DNA from: Streptomyces ferrugineus
Lineage (GTDB): Bacteria > Actinomycetota > Actinomycetes > Streptomycetales > Streptomycetaceae
Reading direction: 5' to 3'
Length of the DNA stretch: 64,000 bases
Assembly (NCBI RefSeq): GCF_015160855.1
Contig: NZ_CP063373.1
Coordinates: 5,084,001-5,148,000, forward strand
Numbering within the stretch: the stretch's first letter is position 1; each line of letters opens with the position of its first letter. Under the pieces are notes generated by a model. It saw nothing but the letters and a program-made list of their open reading frames with translations, was not told the DNA's origin and did not search any database. Below, one piece after another: positions 46,005 through 54,303 of this stretch. Both the position numbers and the translations under genes were made by a program.

Positions 46005-46769
46005 ATGACCACCGCTCACCGCTTCCCGGGGAAGGTGGGTGTCGTCACCGGCGCGGGAGGCGGGATCGGTTCGGCCATCGCACGGCGTCTGGCACGCGAA
46101 GGCGCCACCGTCGTGGTCTGCGACGTGGACGGCGCCGCGGCGGACAAGGTCGCCGGGGAGATCGCGGGAGAAGGTGGGAAGGCCGAGGCCCACCAGTTCG
46201 ACCTTGCCGACACCATGGCGTGTGTCCAGGCCGTCGACGAGGTGGTCGCCCGCCACGGGCGCCTCGACGTGCTGGTGAACAACGCCGGCATCAACCGGCG
46301 CGGCGACCTCCTCGCGCTCTCTCCGCAGGACTGGGCGCTCAGCTTCGCCGTCAACGTGGACCCGCTGTTCCACCTGTGCCGGGCAGCGCTGCCACACATG
46401 GCGTCCCAGGGCGGCGGAGCCGTCGTCAACACCGCCTCGCAGTGGGGACTGCAGCCGGCGCCGGGACACATCGCGTACAACGTGACGAAGGCGGCCGTCG
46501 TCGCTTTCACCCGCAGCCTCGCCCGGGACCACGCCCACCAGGGCATCCGCGTCAACGCCGTGTGCCCGGGAGAGATCCGCACCCCGATGGTGGAGGCGAA
46601 CCTCGCGCGGACCGGACGTACCGTCGCCGACCTCGACGCCCTGGTCCCGTTCGGCCGCATCGGGACGCCGGAGGAGGTCGCGGCGCTGGTCGCGTTCCTG
46701 GCCTCGGACGAGGCGCCGTACATGTGCGGGTCGGTCGTCGAGATCACCGGAGCGCAGGCAGTCGCGTGA
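46005..46769 (+). CDS. SDR-family oxidoreductase
   Basis: This 254-residue classical short-chain dehydrogenase has TGAGGGIG (cofactor), NNAG, a Ser in NTASQWG and the catalytic YNVTK. It is the last intact gene of the hydroxyproline operon, 32 bases after the ALDH. It may act on a hydroxy or keto intermediate, for example a 3-hydroxyproline product; this is not established. Its stop overlaps a GTG of the decayed SDR that follows. Confidence 0.87.
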   Translation: MTTAHRFPGKVGVVTGAGGGIGSAIARRLAREGATVVVCDVDGAAADKVAGEIAGEGGKAEAHQFDLADTMACVQAVDEVVARHGRLDVLVNNAGINRRGDLLALSPQDWALSFAVNVDPLFHLCRAALPHMASQGGGAVVNTASQWGLQPAPGHIAYNVTKAAVVAFTRSLARDHAHQGIRVNAVCPGEIRTPMVEANLARTGRTVADLDALVPFGRIGTPEEVAALVAFLASDEAPYMCGSVVEITGAQAVA

Positions 46770-47520
46770 GCAACGAACCGACCCCCGCGGGCAGCCTGCT
46801 CCTTGCCCGGCGGGACGGTCCTCGTCACCGGCGCCTCACGCGGCATCGGACGGGCGACGGCACTCGCCGCGCACTGTGGGGGCGCTCATGTCCTCGCGCA
46901 CTGGGCGGGCAACCACCGGGCCGCCGGCGACCTGCAACGTCGACTCGGAGACCGAGGCTGTCTGGTCCGCGCCGATCTCCGCGACGCGGGCAGGACGCAG
47001 GCCATGTGGCAAGAGCCCCTGACCTGGCGCGGTCATGTCGACGTCCTGGTCACCAACACGGGCGCCTGGCTGGGATCACCGCTGGAAGACCTGACTGCCT
47101 GGCACCAGGGCTGGGCCGACAATCCCAACCTCACCGGGCCGGCCGACCTCAGCCGCAATGCGGTGCTGCACTTCCGTGCACGGGGCGGAGGCATCGTCAT
47201 CAGCGTGTCCAGCCGTTCCGCGCACCGCGGGGGCGACGCGGAGCACCTGGCGTGCGGCGCCGCGAACGCGGACCTGCCAGCCCTGACGAAAGGCATCGCC
47301 CGGGGCTTCGCGGCCGGCGGTGTCCTCGCCTGCTCCGTTGCACCGGGTGGGTCGCGACAGACCCGGCCGAGGCAGGCGCGACGGACGCTGCGAGCATGCC
47401 CCTCAGGAGGTCACCCCACCGCAGGACATGACGGAGATGATCGTGTTCCTGGCCTCCGGCCGCTCACGTCACACGACGGACACCACGATCGACATCACCG
47501 GCGCGGACTACGTCCGCTGA
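46766..47520 (+). pseudogene. Decayed SDR gene with frameshifts and lost active site
   Basis: The frame from 46803 (LVTGASRGIG) breaks at about 47345, continues as GWVATDPAEAGATDAASMP in a second frame, and ends in a third frame as EVTPPQDMTEMIVFLASGRS to a stop at 47520. A further shift near 46802 would join a GTG at 46766. It aligns end to end with the intact SDR at 58649. Where that protein has YGAAK, this one reads CGAAN, so both catalytic Tyr and Lys are lost, and NNAG has become TNTG. Confidence 0.85.
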
Positions 47521-48190
47521 GACACCGGTGCGGCGGCCAACATCCTTCTTGCCCCTCCCGGACGTTGAGCAGCATCGGCGTGGACAGCGAGCGGGGCAGC
47601 ACTGCGCTGTCGAGACCGCTCTGTACGACGCCGTAGCCCTGCCCGACGTCGGGCAGGTTGGTGTTGTCCGGCATGCTGCCGCTGAGGTCGGCCAGCGAGG
47701 TGGAGACGGTGGTGTCGAGGGCGAAGCAGCCGGCGCACTGGTTGTGTCCGGCGTCGGTCGTGGTGGCCGGGTTCCCGTCGAAGTCGGCGGTGGCGAAGTA
47801 GCCGGTGATGACACCGCCCGGTGAGCGCCCGCCGCACAGCACCTTCCATTTCCGCACGCCCTGGCCGGGCAGCTCGGCGGAGAGCAGGTCGTACTGGTCC
47901 AGGGTGCCCGGCTGGGCGGCGAGGATCCGGTCCGCGTCGGCCGCGGCGTCCGGTCCGTCGGTGGCGCGGTAGGCAGATACGACAGCCATTCGCACGCTGC
48001 CGGACGGGGGCCGGACGGCGCCGGCAACAGCGTCTTCACCCGCGCCACGGACTTGCGCACCTCGCCGGCTTCAGACGTCGACGCCACCGGCGTCCAGGCC
48101 CGCGCGCCCTCGGCCCGGACACCGGCGGGCCGCCGCGGTGAGCGTTCCCGTGGTCAACAGCACCGCCGGCGCGGCGCTGCACTGATCGAA
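47495..48190 (-). pseudogene. Relic of a secreted protein of unknown family
   Basis: Reading the minus strand, a signal-peptide-like piece (AAPAVLLTTGTLTAAA, about 48170-48120) is followed in other frames by ASTSEAGEVRKSVARVKTLL and then a longer part (47995-47495) with VVSAYRATDGPDAAADADRI and GHNQCAGCFALDTTV. At least two frameshifts are needed to join them. It overlaps the SDR relic end. No family was recognised. Confidence 0.4.
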
Positions 48191-48525
48191 TGGGGCCGGC
48201 CGGGCGCGAGGCGGGTGTCCTGCGCGCGGCCCAGACGGGCCATGAGAGGCAGATCACCCTGAACCGGTTGATTGGTCCCCTGAGCCGGACTGCCGAACAA
48301 CTCCGCCGCTTGTGAGCATGGTGCCTGTCGTCGGCGCCCGGCCTGACCCGTGTGCCGGACGGAACCGGCAGACCAATGAGCAAGAAGCTCGTCGGCCCGG
48401 TCGGCCGGACCGTGCTCGTCTCCGCGGCCTCACCACTCCGATACAGAGCCGACAGCCGTGCTCGCGACTGTCCGAGCGGGCCGGTTCGTGCCTCACCCCC
48501 CATCCGTGCAGGAAGGAACCCCACC
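48191..48525. other. Upstream region of the RIP gene
   Basis: No gene is seen in these 335 bases. They should hold the promoter of the ribosome-inactivating protein gene. GGAAGGAA at 48511-48518 is its ribosome binding site, seven bases before the ATG. Confidence 0.5.
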
Positions 48526-49476
48526 ATGAGGAATCACGTTCTCCGTCGGCTCGGTGTCTCGATGGCGGTCCCCGCCGCTCTCGCCGGCGCGGTCTACCTG
48601 GCCGGCCCCAACACCACCTCGGCCAGCGACAGCCTTTCCCATGTCCAGCTGGCCGCCGCAGACCGAATCACCAGCAACATCACAGCCAACTTCAACAGCG
48701 GGAGCCGCTTCACCTGGGCGAACACCTACAACTCGGTGATCAGCCAGATCCGCGCCCGGGTCACCAACGGAAGCCTGCGAGACGGCATCCTGCGCCAGCG
48801 CCCCGCCAACGTGAACGACTACTTCGCCGTCCACTTTCAGGCCGGTGCCGGCAATCCTCAGCTCAGCCTCGTGTTCAACGCCGCCAACCTGTACGTCGTC
48901 GGCTACTACAACCACGCGACCAACACCTACGTCCGCATGGGCGCCGGTCCGGCCAACCCCGTGAACGCGGCCCACGTCAGGAGCGACTTCCTGCGACAGG
49001 GCGACTACGGGTATCTGGAACGCACCGGCCACTTCGACCGCTCCAACCAGATTCTCGGGATGGGTGCCTTCTTCTCGGCGATGAGCACGTTGGCCAACGG
49101 CAGGCCGCTCGGGTCCGTGGCCGCGACCCAGACGGCCGCGCAGGCAAACGCCATCACGACGATGATCCAGATGTTCGCCGAGGGCGCCCGGTTCGACTTC
49201 ATCTCCTCGAACATCAGCCAGTACACCCGGGACGACAGGACCTTCACCGCCGGTACGTACGTCCCGGTGCGCCCGGACGGCGGCAACGCCAACGAGCTCG
49301 CCCGCACGGCCGTGGTGAACTCCGTCGACTGGGAGAACGTCTGGGCACAGCTGTCCCGCTATGTCCGGGACCGCCTCCATGACGGCCGCGCCTTCAGCTT
49401 CGCGGTCGGCAGCCACCTCATCCTGCGGAACATGCAGGCGGCGGCCAACCAGCTCGCCGTGGACTACTCCGGCTGA
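48526..49476 (+). CDS. Secreted type 1 ribosome-inactivating protein (rRNA N-glycosylase)
   Basis: This 316-residue protein has a signal peptide (about residues 1-34) and one RIP domain. Ricin-A-like landmarks occur in order: NLYVVGYYN with Tyr123 (ricin Tyr80 position), GDYGYLE with a second Tyr at 161 or 163, IQMFAEGARFDFI with Glu219 and Arg222 (ricin Glu177/Arg180), and NVWAQLS with Trp273 (ricin Trp211). The family removes one adenine from the sarcin-ricin loop of large rRNA and stops translation. There is no lectin chain, hence type 1. A Streptomyces coelicolor RIP has been characterised. No immunity gene is evident beside it. Confidence 0.9.
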   Translation: MRNHVLRRLGVSMAVPAALAGAVYLAGPNTTSASDSLSHVQLAAADRITSNITANFNSGSRFTWANTYNSVISQIRARVTNGSLRDGILRQRPANVNDYFAVHFQAGAGNPQLSLVFNAANLYVVGYYNHATNTYVRMGAGPANPVNAAHVRSDFLRQGDYGYLERTGHFDRSNQILGMGAFFSAMSTLANGRPLGSVAATQTAAQANAITTMIQMFAEGARFDFISSNISQYTRDDRTFTAGTYVPVRPDGGNANELARTAVVNSVDWENVWAQLSRYVRDRLHDGRAFSFAVGSHLILRNMQAAANQLAVDYSG

Positions 49477-49689
49477 CGGCAACCGGGAGCTCAAGGGGCG
49501 CCGTGCATCGTGACGGGGCGACCGATGCCCTGGCCGACTGGCAGCGGACGACGCTGCACGGCAGCCCCGAAGATGTCCGAGGGGATGCTTCGTGCTCTGC
49601 CGACGGTCGCTGAAGCCCTTCTCCCCCGTACTTGCCGCGGGTGAGACGCGCTGAGCCAGTCGGAAACCCTTGTCAGGGAGCACCGCCAG

Positions 49690-49975
49690 CGCGGCGCTGT
49701 GCCTGGGAACAGAGTCGCCTGTCCCACCAGCTCGCCCGGATGCGGCAACGCGGCTTGGTCGAACGGGAGGAGCACGGGATCTACCGGCGGCTCCACGTTC
49801 CGTCTCCCCCTCGCCGGCCGAGCCGCCATCGTGCAGGCCACCCCCGGCCGCGGCCACATCGAAGCATTGAGCAGACTCGTTTTCGATGCCCTCTCACGGA
49901 ATCAGGTGATCCCGCTGGCCGATCTGACCGGAGGTCTCCTCCCCCGCCGGCACGGCAGTTCTCAGAGGGGCTGAG
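49690..49975 (+). pseudogene. Relic of a MarR-type regulator gene
   Basis: WEQSRLSHQLARMRQRGLVERE (about 49707-49772) matches the recognition helix and wing region of MarR regulators. The rest, LAGRAAIVQATPG and HIEALSRLVFDALSRNQV, follows in another frame to a stop at 49974. There is no start and the first half is missing or scrambled. It lies 200 bases after the RIP gene on the same strand. Confidence 0.65.
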
Positions 49976-50007
49976 CGACCGCCACGGCTGGTTCCCTCGG
50001 TAGGGCG

Positions 50008-52023
50008 TCAGTCCGCCGTCTGTGCCGGGCCTGCCGTGACCTTCCGCAGCAGCGGCCTGCTGGCGGTGATGGCGGCGAGCATGGCCAGTGCTCCGACGGC
50101 CAGGCAGATCACCAGTTCCACGGCACCGGAGGTGTTGATCGTGGTGCCGGCCGCCTTGTTGAGCTGCATGGCGCCGAAGGCGCCCATCGCGGTGGTGCCG
50201 CCCGCCAGGACGGCCAGCGGGATGACGGTCTCGCGGACGCGGGCCCGGTCGAGGACCTTCAGCGGGGTGCCGGCCAGTCGCAGCAGCCCGTAGACGCGGC
50301 GCCGGTCGAGGACGTTCGCGGCGGCGGTGAGCCCGGCGGAGGCGGCGGCGACGAGGAAGCTCAGCACCAGGGTGGCGGTGCTGACGGTGGCGACCCGCGC
50401 GGTGACCGTGTCGTCCGGCGCGGACACGTACGCCTGGGTGAACGGGTACCTGCCCGATCCCAGTGGCGTCAGGGCGGTGACGGCGGTGTCGATACGCTCC
50501 TGCCCGCCGGAGACCTGGGCGGTCACGCCGCTGACACCGCCGAGCAGGCTGTCGTAGTCGTCCTCGCCCGTGACGGAGACGGTCGCCGTGACGCCCGCCC
50601 GGTGCAATGCGGTACGGGCCTCGGCGGCGGTGTGCCGGGCGTCGGCGGCGTTCGCGGTGATCACGGCCACCTGGCCCTGGTGGCTGGGGGCCTCGGAGCC
50701 CAGCGTGCTGACCGAGAAGAACCCGGCCACGAACCCGGCGAGCACCAGGCCGCTGACGGTGCGCCAGGCCCCGCGCGGGTCGTCGCTGAGCCGGCGCGCG
50801 GCCAGCAGCGTGGCCGGGCGCTTGGCGCGGCGGCCCACGATCCGGCCCAGCCGGTCCACGACCCAGGGACCGAACAGCCAGAACGCGCCGTAGAAGAGCG
50901 CCAGCAGTGCGAGGAGCTGCTGGGTCTTGAGCTGGCCGCCCTTGCCGGTGGTCGCCCAGATGCAGAACAGGACCGCGACGAACAGCAGCAGTCGGATCGC
51001 CCGGGTGCGATGCGGGTTCGCCTGCTGGGCCACGCCGAGGGGCGAGGTGGCCACCCGGCGCAGCATCGTCACCGCGCTGACCGTGATGAGGGCCGTCACC
51101 GCGGCCACGACCGCGGCCAGCCACGGCAGTCCCACCCACAGCTGGCCGGTGTACCAGCCGCCGACACCGTACGGGAGTGCGGCGAGTGCGGGCAACAGCG
51201 CCGTGTAGGCGAGCGCACCAGACAGGGCACCGGCCGCGCCGACTCCCGCCGACTCGGCGGCGGTCATGGCGAGGATCTGGCGCGGTGTCGCCCCGGCCAA
51301 CCGCAGGGCGGCGAGCCGCTGTTCACGCCGGGCCGCGCCGAGCCGTCCGGCGGCCGAGGCCAGCACGACGACCGGCATGACGAGCAGCACCACACCCAGC
51401 AGCACGGTCCCCTGGTCGGTGCCGGTGAACACGCTCGCCTTGGTGCCGGCGAACCCGGCGACCGGCGCGCGCTTCGTCAGGTCCTCGTCGTAGTAGTTCT
51501 GGTTTCCGGCGGTCTTGGAGACGGCAGAGTCGCCGGGCGATCGTCCGACCACCGCGACCAGTTCGTCAGGGGAGGCGAGAGCGGCGGTGCCGAGCGTGCC
51601 GTACGCCTTCGTCTTCGGAAAACGGTCGGCGAGTTGGCCGACGGGAAGTTCGTGCAGGAGCTCGGCCAGGGCCGGGGATACGTACACCTCGCCCGGCTTC
51701 GGGAAGCCCGTCAGACCGGGTGGCGCAGGGGTCGCCGCGCGGCCGGGCAGCTGGGCCAGGTTCACGACGGTGACCGGTTCGTCACGGACGTACGTCGTGG
51801 TCGTGGCCTGGACGGCCGTCGCCCGCTTGGCCGGTACGGCGTCGGGGGTGCGCCATGTGGTGTGGTCGGCGCGTGCCCCGGCGCCGAGGGAGACGGCGAC
51901 CATCACCAGCAGCAGGAACGAGCCGACGGCGGCGGCCCCGGCCGCGAGCAGCTGGGACTGCAGGCCACGGCGGCCGGAGGACCTGGCGAGGTGCCAGGTC
52001 AGAGGCAGGACGGGGGAACGCAT
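50008..52023 (-). CDS. FtsX-type ABC transporter permease
   Basis: This 671-residue membrane protein has an N-terminal segment, a large extracytoplasmic part (about residues 45-190) and two FtsX modules, about ten segments in all (for example VLLGVVLLVMPVVVLASAAGRLG and the LRRVATSPLG loop). With the ATPase 57 bases upstream it forms a MacB/LolCDE-like exporter or mechanotransmitting transporter. Streptomyces has many such pairs for antibiotic or lipid export; the substrate is unknown. Confidence 0.88.
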   Translation of the reverse strand: MRSPVLPLTWHLARSSGRRGLQSQLLAAGAAAVGSFLLLVMVAVSLGAGARADHTTWRTPDAVPAKRATAVQATTTTYVRDEPVTVVNLAQLPGRAATPAPPGLTGFPKPGEVYVSPALAELLHELPVGQLADRFPKTKAYGTLGTAALASPDELVAVVGRSPGDSAVSKTAGNQNYYDEDLTKRAPVAGFAGTKASVFTGTDQGTVLLGVVLLVMPVVVLASAAGRLGAARREQRLAALRLAGATPRQILAMTAAESAGVGAAGALSGALAYTALLPALAALPYGVGGWYTGQLWVGLPWLAAVVAAVTALITVSAVTMLRRVATSPLGVAQQANPHRTRAIRLLLFVAVLFCIWATTGKGGQLKTQQLLALLALFYGAFWLFGPWVVDRLGRIVGRRAKRPATLLAARRLSDDPRGAWRTVSGLVLAGFVAGFFSVSTLGSEAPSHQGQVAVITANAADARHTAAEARTALHRAGVTATVSVTGEDDYDSLLGGVSGVTAQVSGGQERIDTAVTALTPLGSGRYPFTQAYVSAPDDTVTARVATVSTATLVLSFLVAAASAGLTAAANVLDRRRVYGLLRLAGTPLKVLDRARVRETVIPLAVLAGGTTAMGAFGAMQLNKAAGTTINTSGAVELVICLAVGALAMLAAITASRPLLRKVTAGPAQTAD

Positions 52024-52080
52024 CGGGACTCCGGGGGGCTTGGGGCAGAGGCGCGGCGGGGCAGGGCAGGGCAGGGCGGC

Positions 52081-52764
52081 TCAGGCGACGGTGTACTGGC
52101 TGTGGCCGCTGATGCGGCCGTCACGGACCTGGAGGACCCGGTCGCAGTGGGCGGCGACGTCGGCGTCGTGGGTGACCATCACCAGCGCGGCGCCGGTGTT
52201 GCGGGTGGCGAACGTCAGCAGCTGGACCACCTCCGTGCTGGTGCGCTGGTCCAGGGCGCCGGTGGGCTCGTCGGCGAAGACGACGTCCGGCTCGACGGCC
52301 AGGGCGCGGGCGATGGCGACGCGCTGCGCCTGGCCGCCGGAGAGCTGGCCGGGGCGACGGCCCTCCAGGCCCTCCAGTCCCAGCGGCGTGAACCAGCGGC
52401 GGGCGCGTTCGACGGCCTGCGCGCGCGGCACGCCCTCCAGCATCAGCGGCAGGGCGACGTTCTCCTCGGCCGGCAGCTCGGGCAGCAGCTGGCCGAACTG
52501 GAAGACGAACCCGAAGCGTTTGCGGCGCAGCGCGCTGAGCCGGTTCTCGCCGAGCCTGTCGATGCGCTCGCCGCGCAGCAGCACCTGGCCGCCGTCCGGG
52601 CGGATGATCCCGGCGAGCGTGTGCAGGAGTGTCGACTTGCCGGACCCCGAAGGGCCCATGATGGCCAGCGAGTCGCGCTCTCCGACCTCGACGTCCACAC
52701 CGGCCAGGGCGGTGGTGGAGCCGTACTTCTTGACGAGGCCGTATCCGGCCAGAACGGTACTCAT
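52081..52764 (-). CDS. ABC transporter ATPase, LolD/MacB type
   Basis: This 227-residue ATPase has Walker A GPSGSGKST, signature LSGGQAQRV and Walker B VVFADEPTGALD, with the FQFGQLLPELPAEENVALPL block of the LolD family. ATG 52764 begins MSTVLAGYGLVKKYG; the frame is open far upstream but overlaps a relic of another ATPase. It partners the permease at 50008. Confidence 0.9.
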   Translation of the reverse strand: MSTVLAGYGLVKKYGSTTALAGVDVEVGERDSLAIMGPSGSGKSTLLHTLAGIIRPDGGQVLLRGERIDRLGENRLSALRRKRFGFVFQFGQLLPELPAEENVALPLMLEGVPRAQAVERARRWFTPLGLEGLEGRRPGQLSGGQAQRVAIARALAVEPDVVFADEPTGALDQRTSTEVVQLLTFATRNTGAALVMVTHDADVAAHCDRVLQVRDGRISGHSQYTVA

Positions 52765-53047
52765 GGTGGGCCGCGACTCCTGGTGTCCGTGGTGAGGTTG
52801 CGGCCCCAGCCTCGCCCGCGTGCCCGGGCACGCGCCTCGGCCGAACGGCCGGGATCGCGGGCCGGGGCCCTCGGCCATTCGGCTGATCCCGTCGCCCGGG
52901 GCCCGGCCTACGGTGATCACCGTGGGGCGCCTGTTTCCGCCCGAGGCTGCGCGCCCGTGCCCTCGCCTTCGGACTCCTTGCTCGCCGCGGCCGTCGTCGA
53001 CGTGCTCGGAGCGGACTGCGATGCGACGAGCGTCCTGCCGACGGCGA

Positions 53048-53215
53048 TTTCCGGAACAGCTGGGTGGGCCGGTAGGTGAGCTCGCGACCCAGGAGCATGT
53101 TCGACGCGACGTCGAGGTTGTCCGACAGCGCCAGTTCCTGGAACGCCGTCTCGATACCGGCCCGGCGGGACGCCGAAGGGGCGTGGAACGTCTGAGGCTG
53201 CCCGTCGACCGCATC
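53048..53215 (-). pseudogene. Fragment of sugar-ABC ATPase gene
   Basis: Fifty-six codons with no start or end read as TFHAPSASRRAGIETAFQEL followed by ALSDNLDVASNMLLGREL. Over 52 residues, 43 are identical to the intact CUT2 ATPase at 15752. The Walker A part before it and the signature part after it are absent. It is a remnant of a paralogous transporter. The flanks (52765-53047 and 53216-53332) hold no gene. Confidence 0.8.
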
Positions 53216-53332
53216 TCGCCCTCGTCGCCGCTCATTGGGGCGGTGTGCGGCCGAGTATCGCTTGTCGGGAGGCGCCATTCGCCCGCCCCGCCGAGGGGTG
53301 CCCGCAGACCGCAGTCTGCCGTGGCAGGCAGG

Positions 53333-53878
53333 TCATTTGGCGGGATTGCGGCGTTGCCGCTCGCGGTAGGCGGCCACGCCGACGCGGCTGCCACAGGTGG
53401 TGCTGCAGAACCTCCGCGAGTGATTCCGGCTGAGGTCAAGAACCAGCCGCTGGCAGTCCCCGGCGGCACAGATCCTCAACCTGTCGAGCTCGTTGCCGCG
53501 TACCACGTCTGCGACGGCCATCGCGGTCTCCACCAGCAGTCGCCGAGTCAGGGGAGCGTTGGGCTCGACGGCGTGAATGTGCCAGTCGAAGGAACCGTGA
53601 CGGACCAGCTGCGGTACTGCCTTCGTTTCACGAAACACTCGGTTCGCGAGCCGGACCGTCTCATCTCGGGTGCTGGTCAGCAGGCCGCGCAGCCTCGGTC
53701 GCAGTTCGCGCACGGCGTTGAGTTCGTCGGTGGTTCGGTCGTAGCGGCCCGTGTAGCCGTAGTCGGCATGGAAGCGGTCCAGGTCCTCGAGGCTGAAGAG
53801 GGCTTCACGTGGTTCTGCCGTGTTCACCAGCGCGATCGCTGAGTGCAGGGACTGCACCGTGTCAGGGGCAAACGTCAT
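53333..53878 (-). CDS. CGNR zinc-finger protein (probable regulator)
   Basis: This 181-residue protein has the ABATE-like N-terminal domain (SALALVNT-type start, here SAIALVNTAEPR) and the C-terminal CGNR finger CAAGDCQRLVLD...RRFCSTTCGSR, with Ser in place of Asn in the name motif. Such proteins are putative stress or antibiotic-responsive regulators. ATG 53878 is taken as start because the domain begins there; the frame is open to 53950. It is divergent from the aminotransferase operon at 54304 and may regulate it. Confidence 0.85.
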   Translation of the reverse strand: MTFAPDTVQSLHSAIALVNTAEPREALFSLEDLDRFHADYGYTGRYDRTTDELNAVRELRPRLRGLLTSTRDETVRLANRVFRETKAVPQLVRHGSFDWHIHAVEPNAPLTRRLLVETAMAVADVVRGNELDRLRICAAGDCQRLVLDLSRNHSRRFCSTTCGSRVGVAAYRERQRRNPAK

Positions 53879-53884
53879 ATCGCA

Positions 53885-53954
53885 CTTTACATGTTCTCCA
53901 GCTCTAGGCAGTAGAGGTGAGCACGAGCAGGCCCGAAGAACCTCTCTCATGTAA
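53885..53954. promoter_or_regulatory. Separated inverted repeat upstream of CGNR gene
   Basis: CTTTACATG (53885-53893) and CATGTAAAG (53946-53954) are exact reverse complements 52 bases apart in an AT-richer patch directly upstream of the CGNR gene. They could be two binding half-sites or looped operators. Confidence 0.45.
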
Positions 53955-54303
53955 AGAGCAAAAGCGCATAACGCTGTTGACCTCGGTCAGGGTCGTCGCC
54001 TTACCGTTGGGCTCCGCCAGACCCATCGGTTGTATCGATGTGAGGTGACGAATGTTCGATGACCCCGCCTGCTCGCCGGTCGCACTGGACTCCGAACCGG
54101 GGCCGGGGGTCCGGCATCGCGAACCGGTCCGGCGCACCGCGCGACGGACTCAGTGACTTCTGGTCCTCCGCCAACCCTTCGGTGCTCCGGGCCTGTGCCT
54201 ATGGCCTGAAGGCCATCGTGACACCACTCGCCTGGCCGGGTGCGGCCGCTGAATCGGCACATGTCCGGGTGGGCGACAACTCAGAAAGTGACGTGAGCGA
54301 GCA
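53955..54303. other. Divergent promoter region, CGNR/aminotransferase
   Basis: No gene is seen in these 349 bases. The ribosome site of the 54304 gene is weak (AGAAAG 17 bases upstream). Confidence 0.4.

Noticed and set aside
52058-52077. Short GGGCA tandem repeat between permease and ATPase genes
   Set aside because: Only three to four units in a GC-rich gap; no sign of function.
52970-53040. Plus-strand VPSPSDSLLAAAVVDVLGAD-like peptide
   Set aside because: Protein-like start but ends within about 40 codons with no family match; not enough to call.
50602-53079. Plus-strand frame of 825 codons opposite the FtsX/ATPase genes
   Set aside because: Antisense to two recognisable genes, composition unlike a folded protein.
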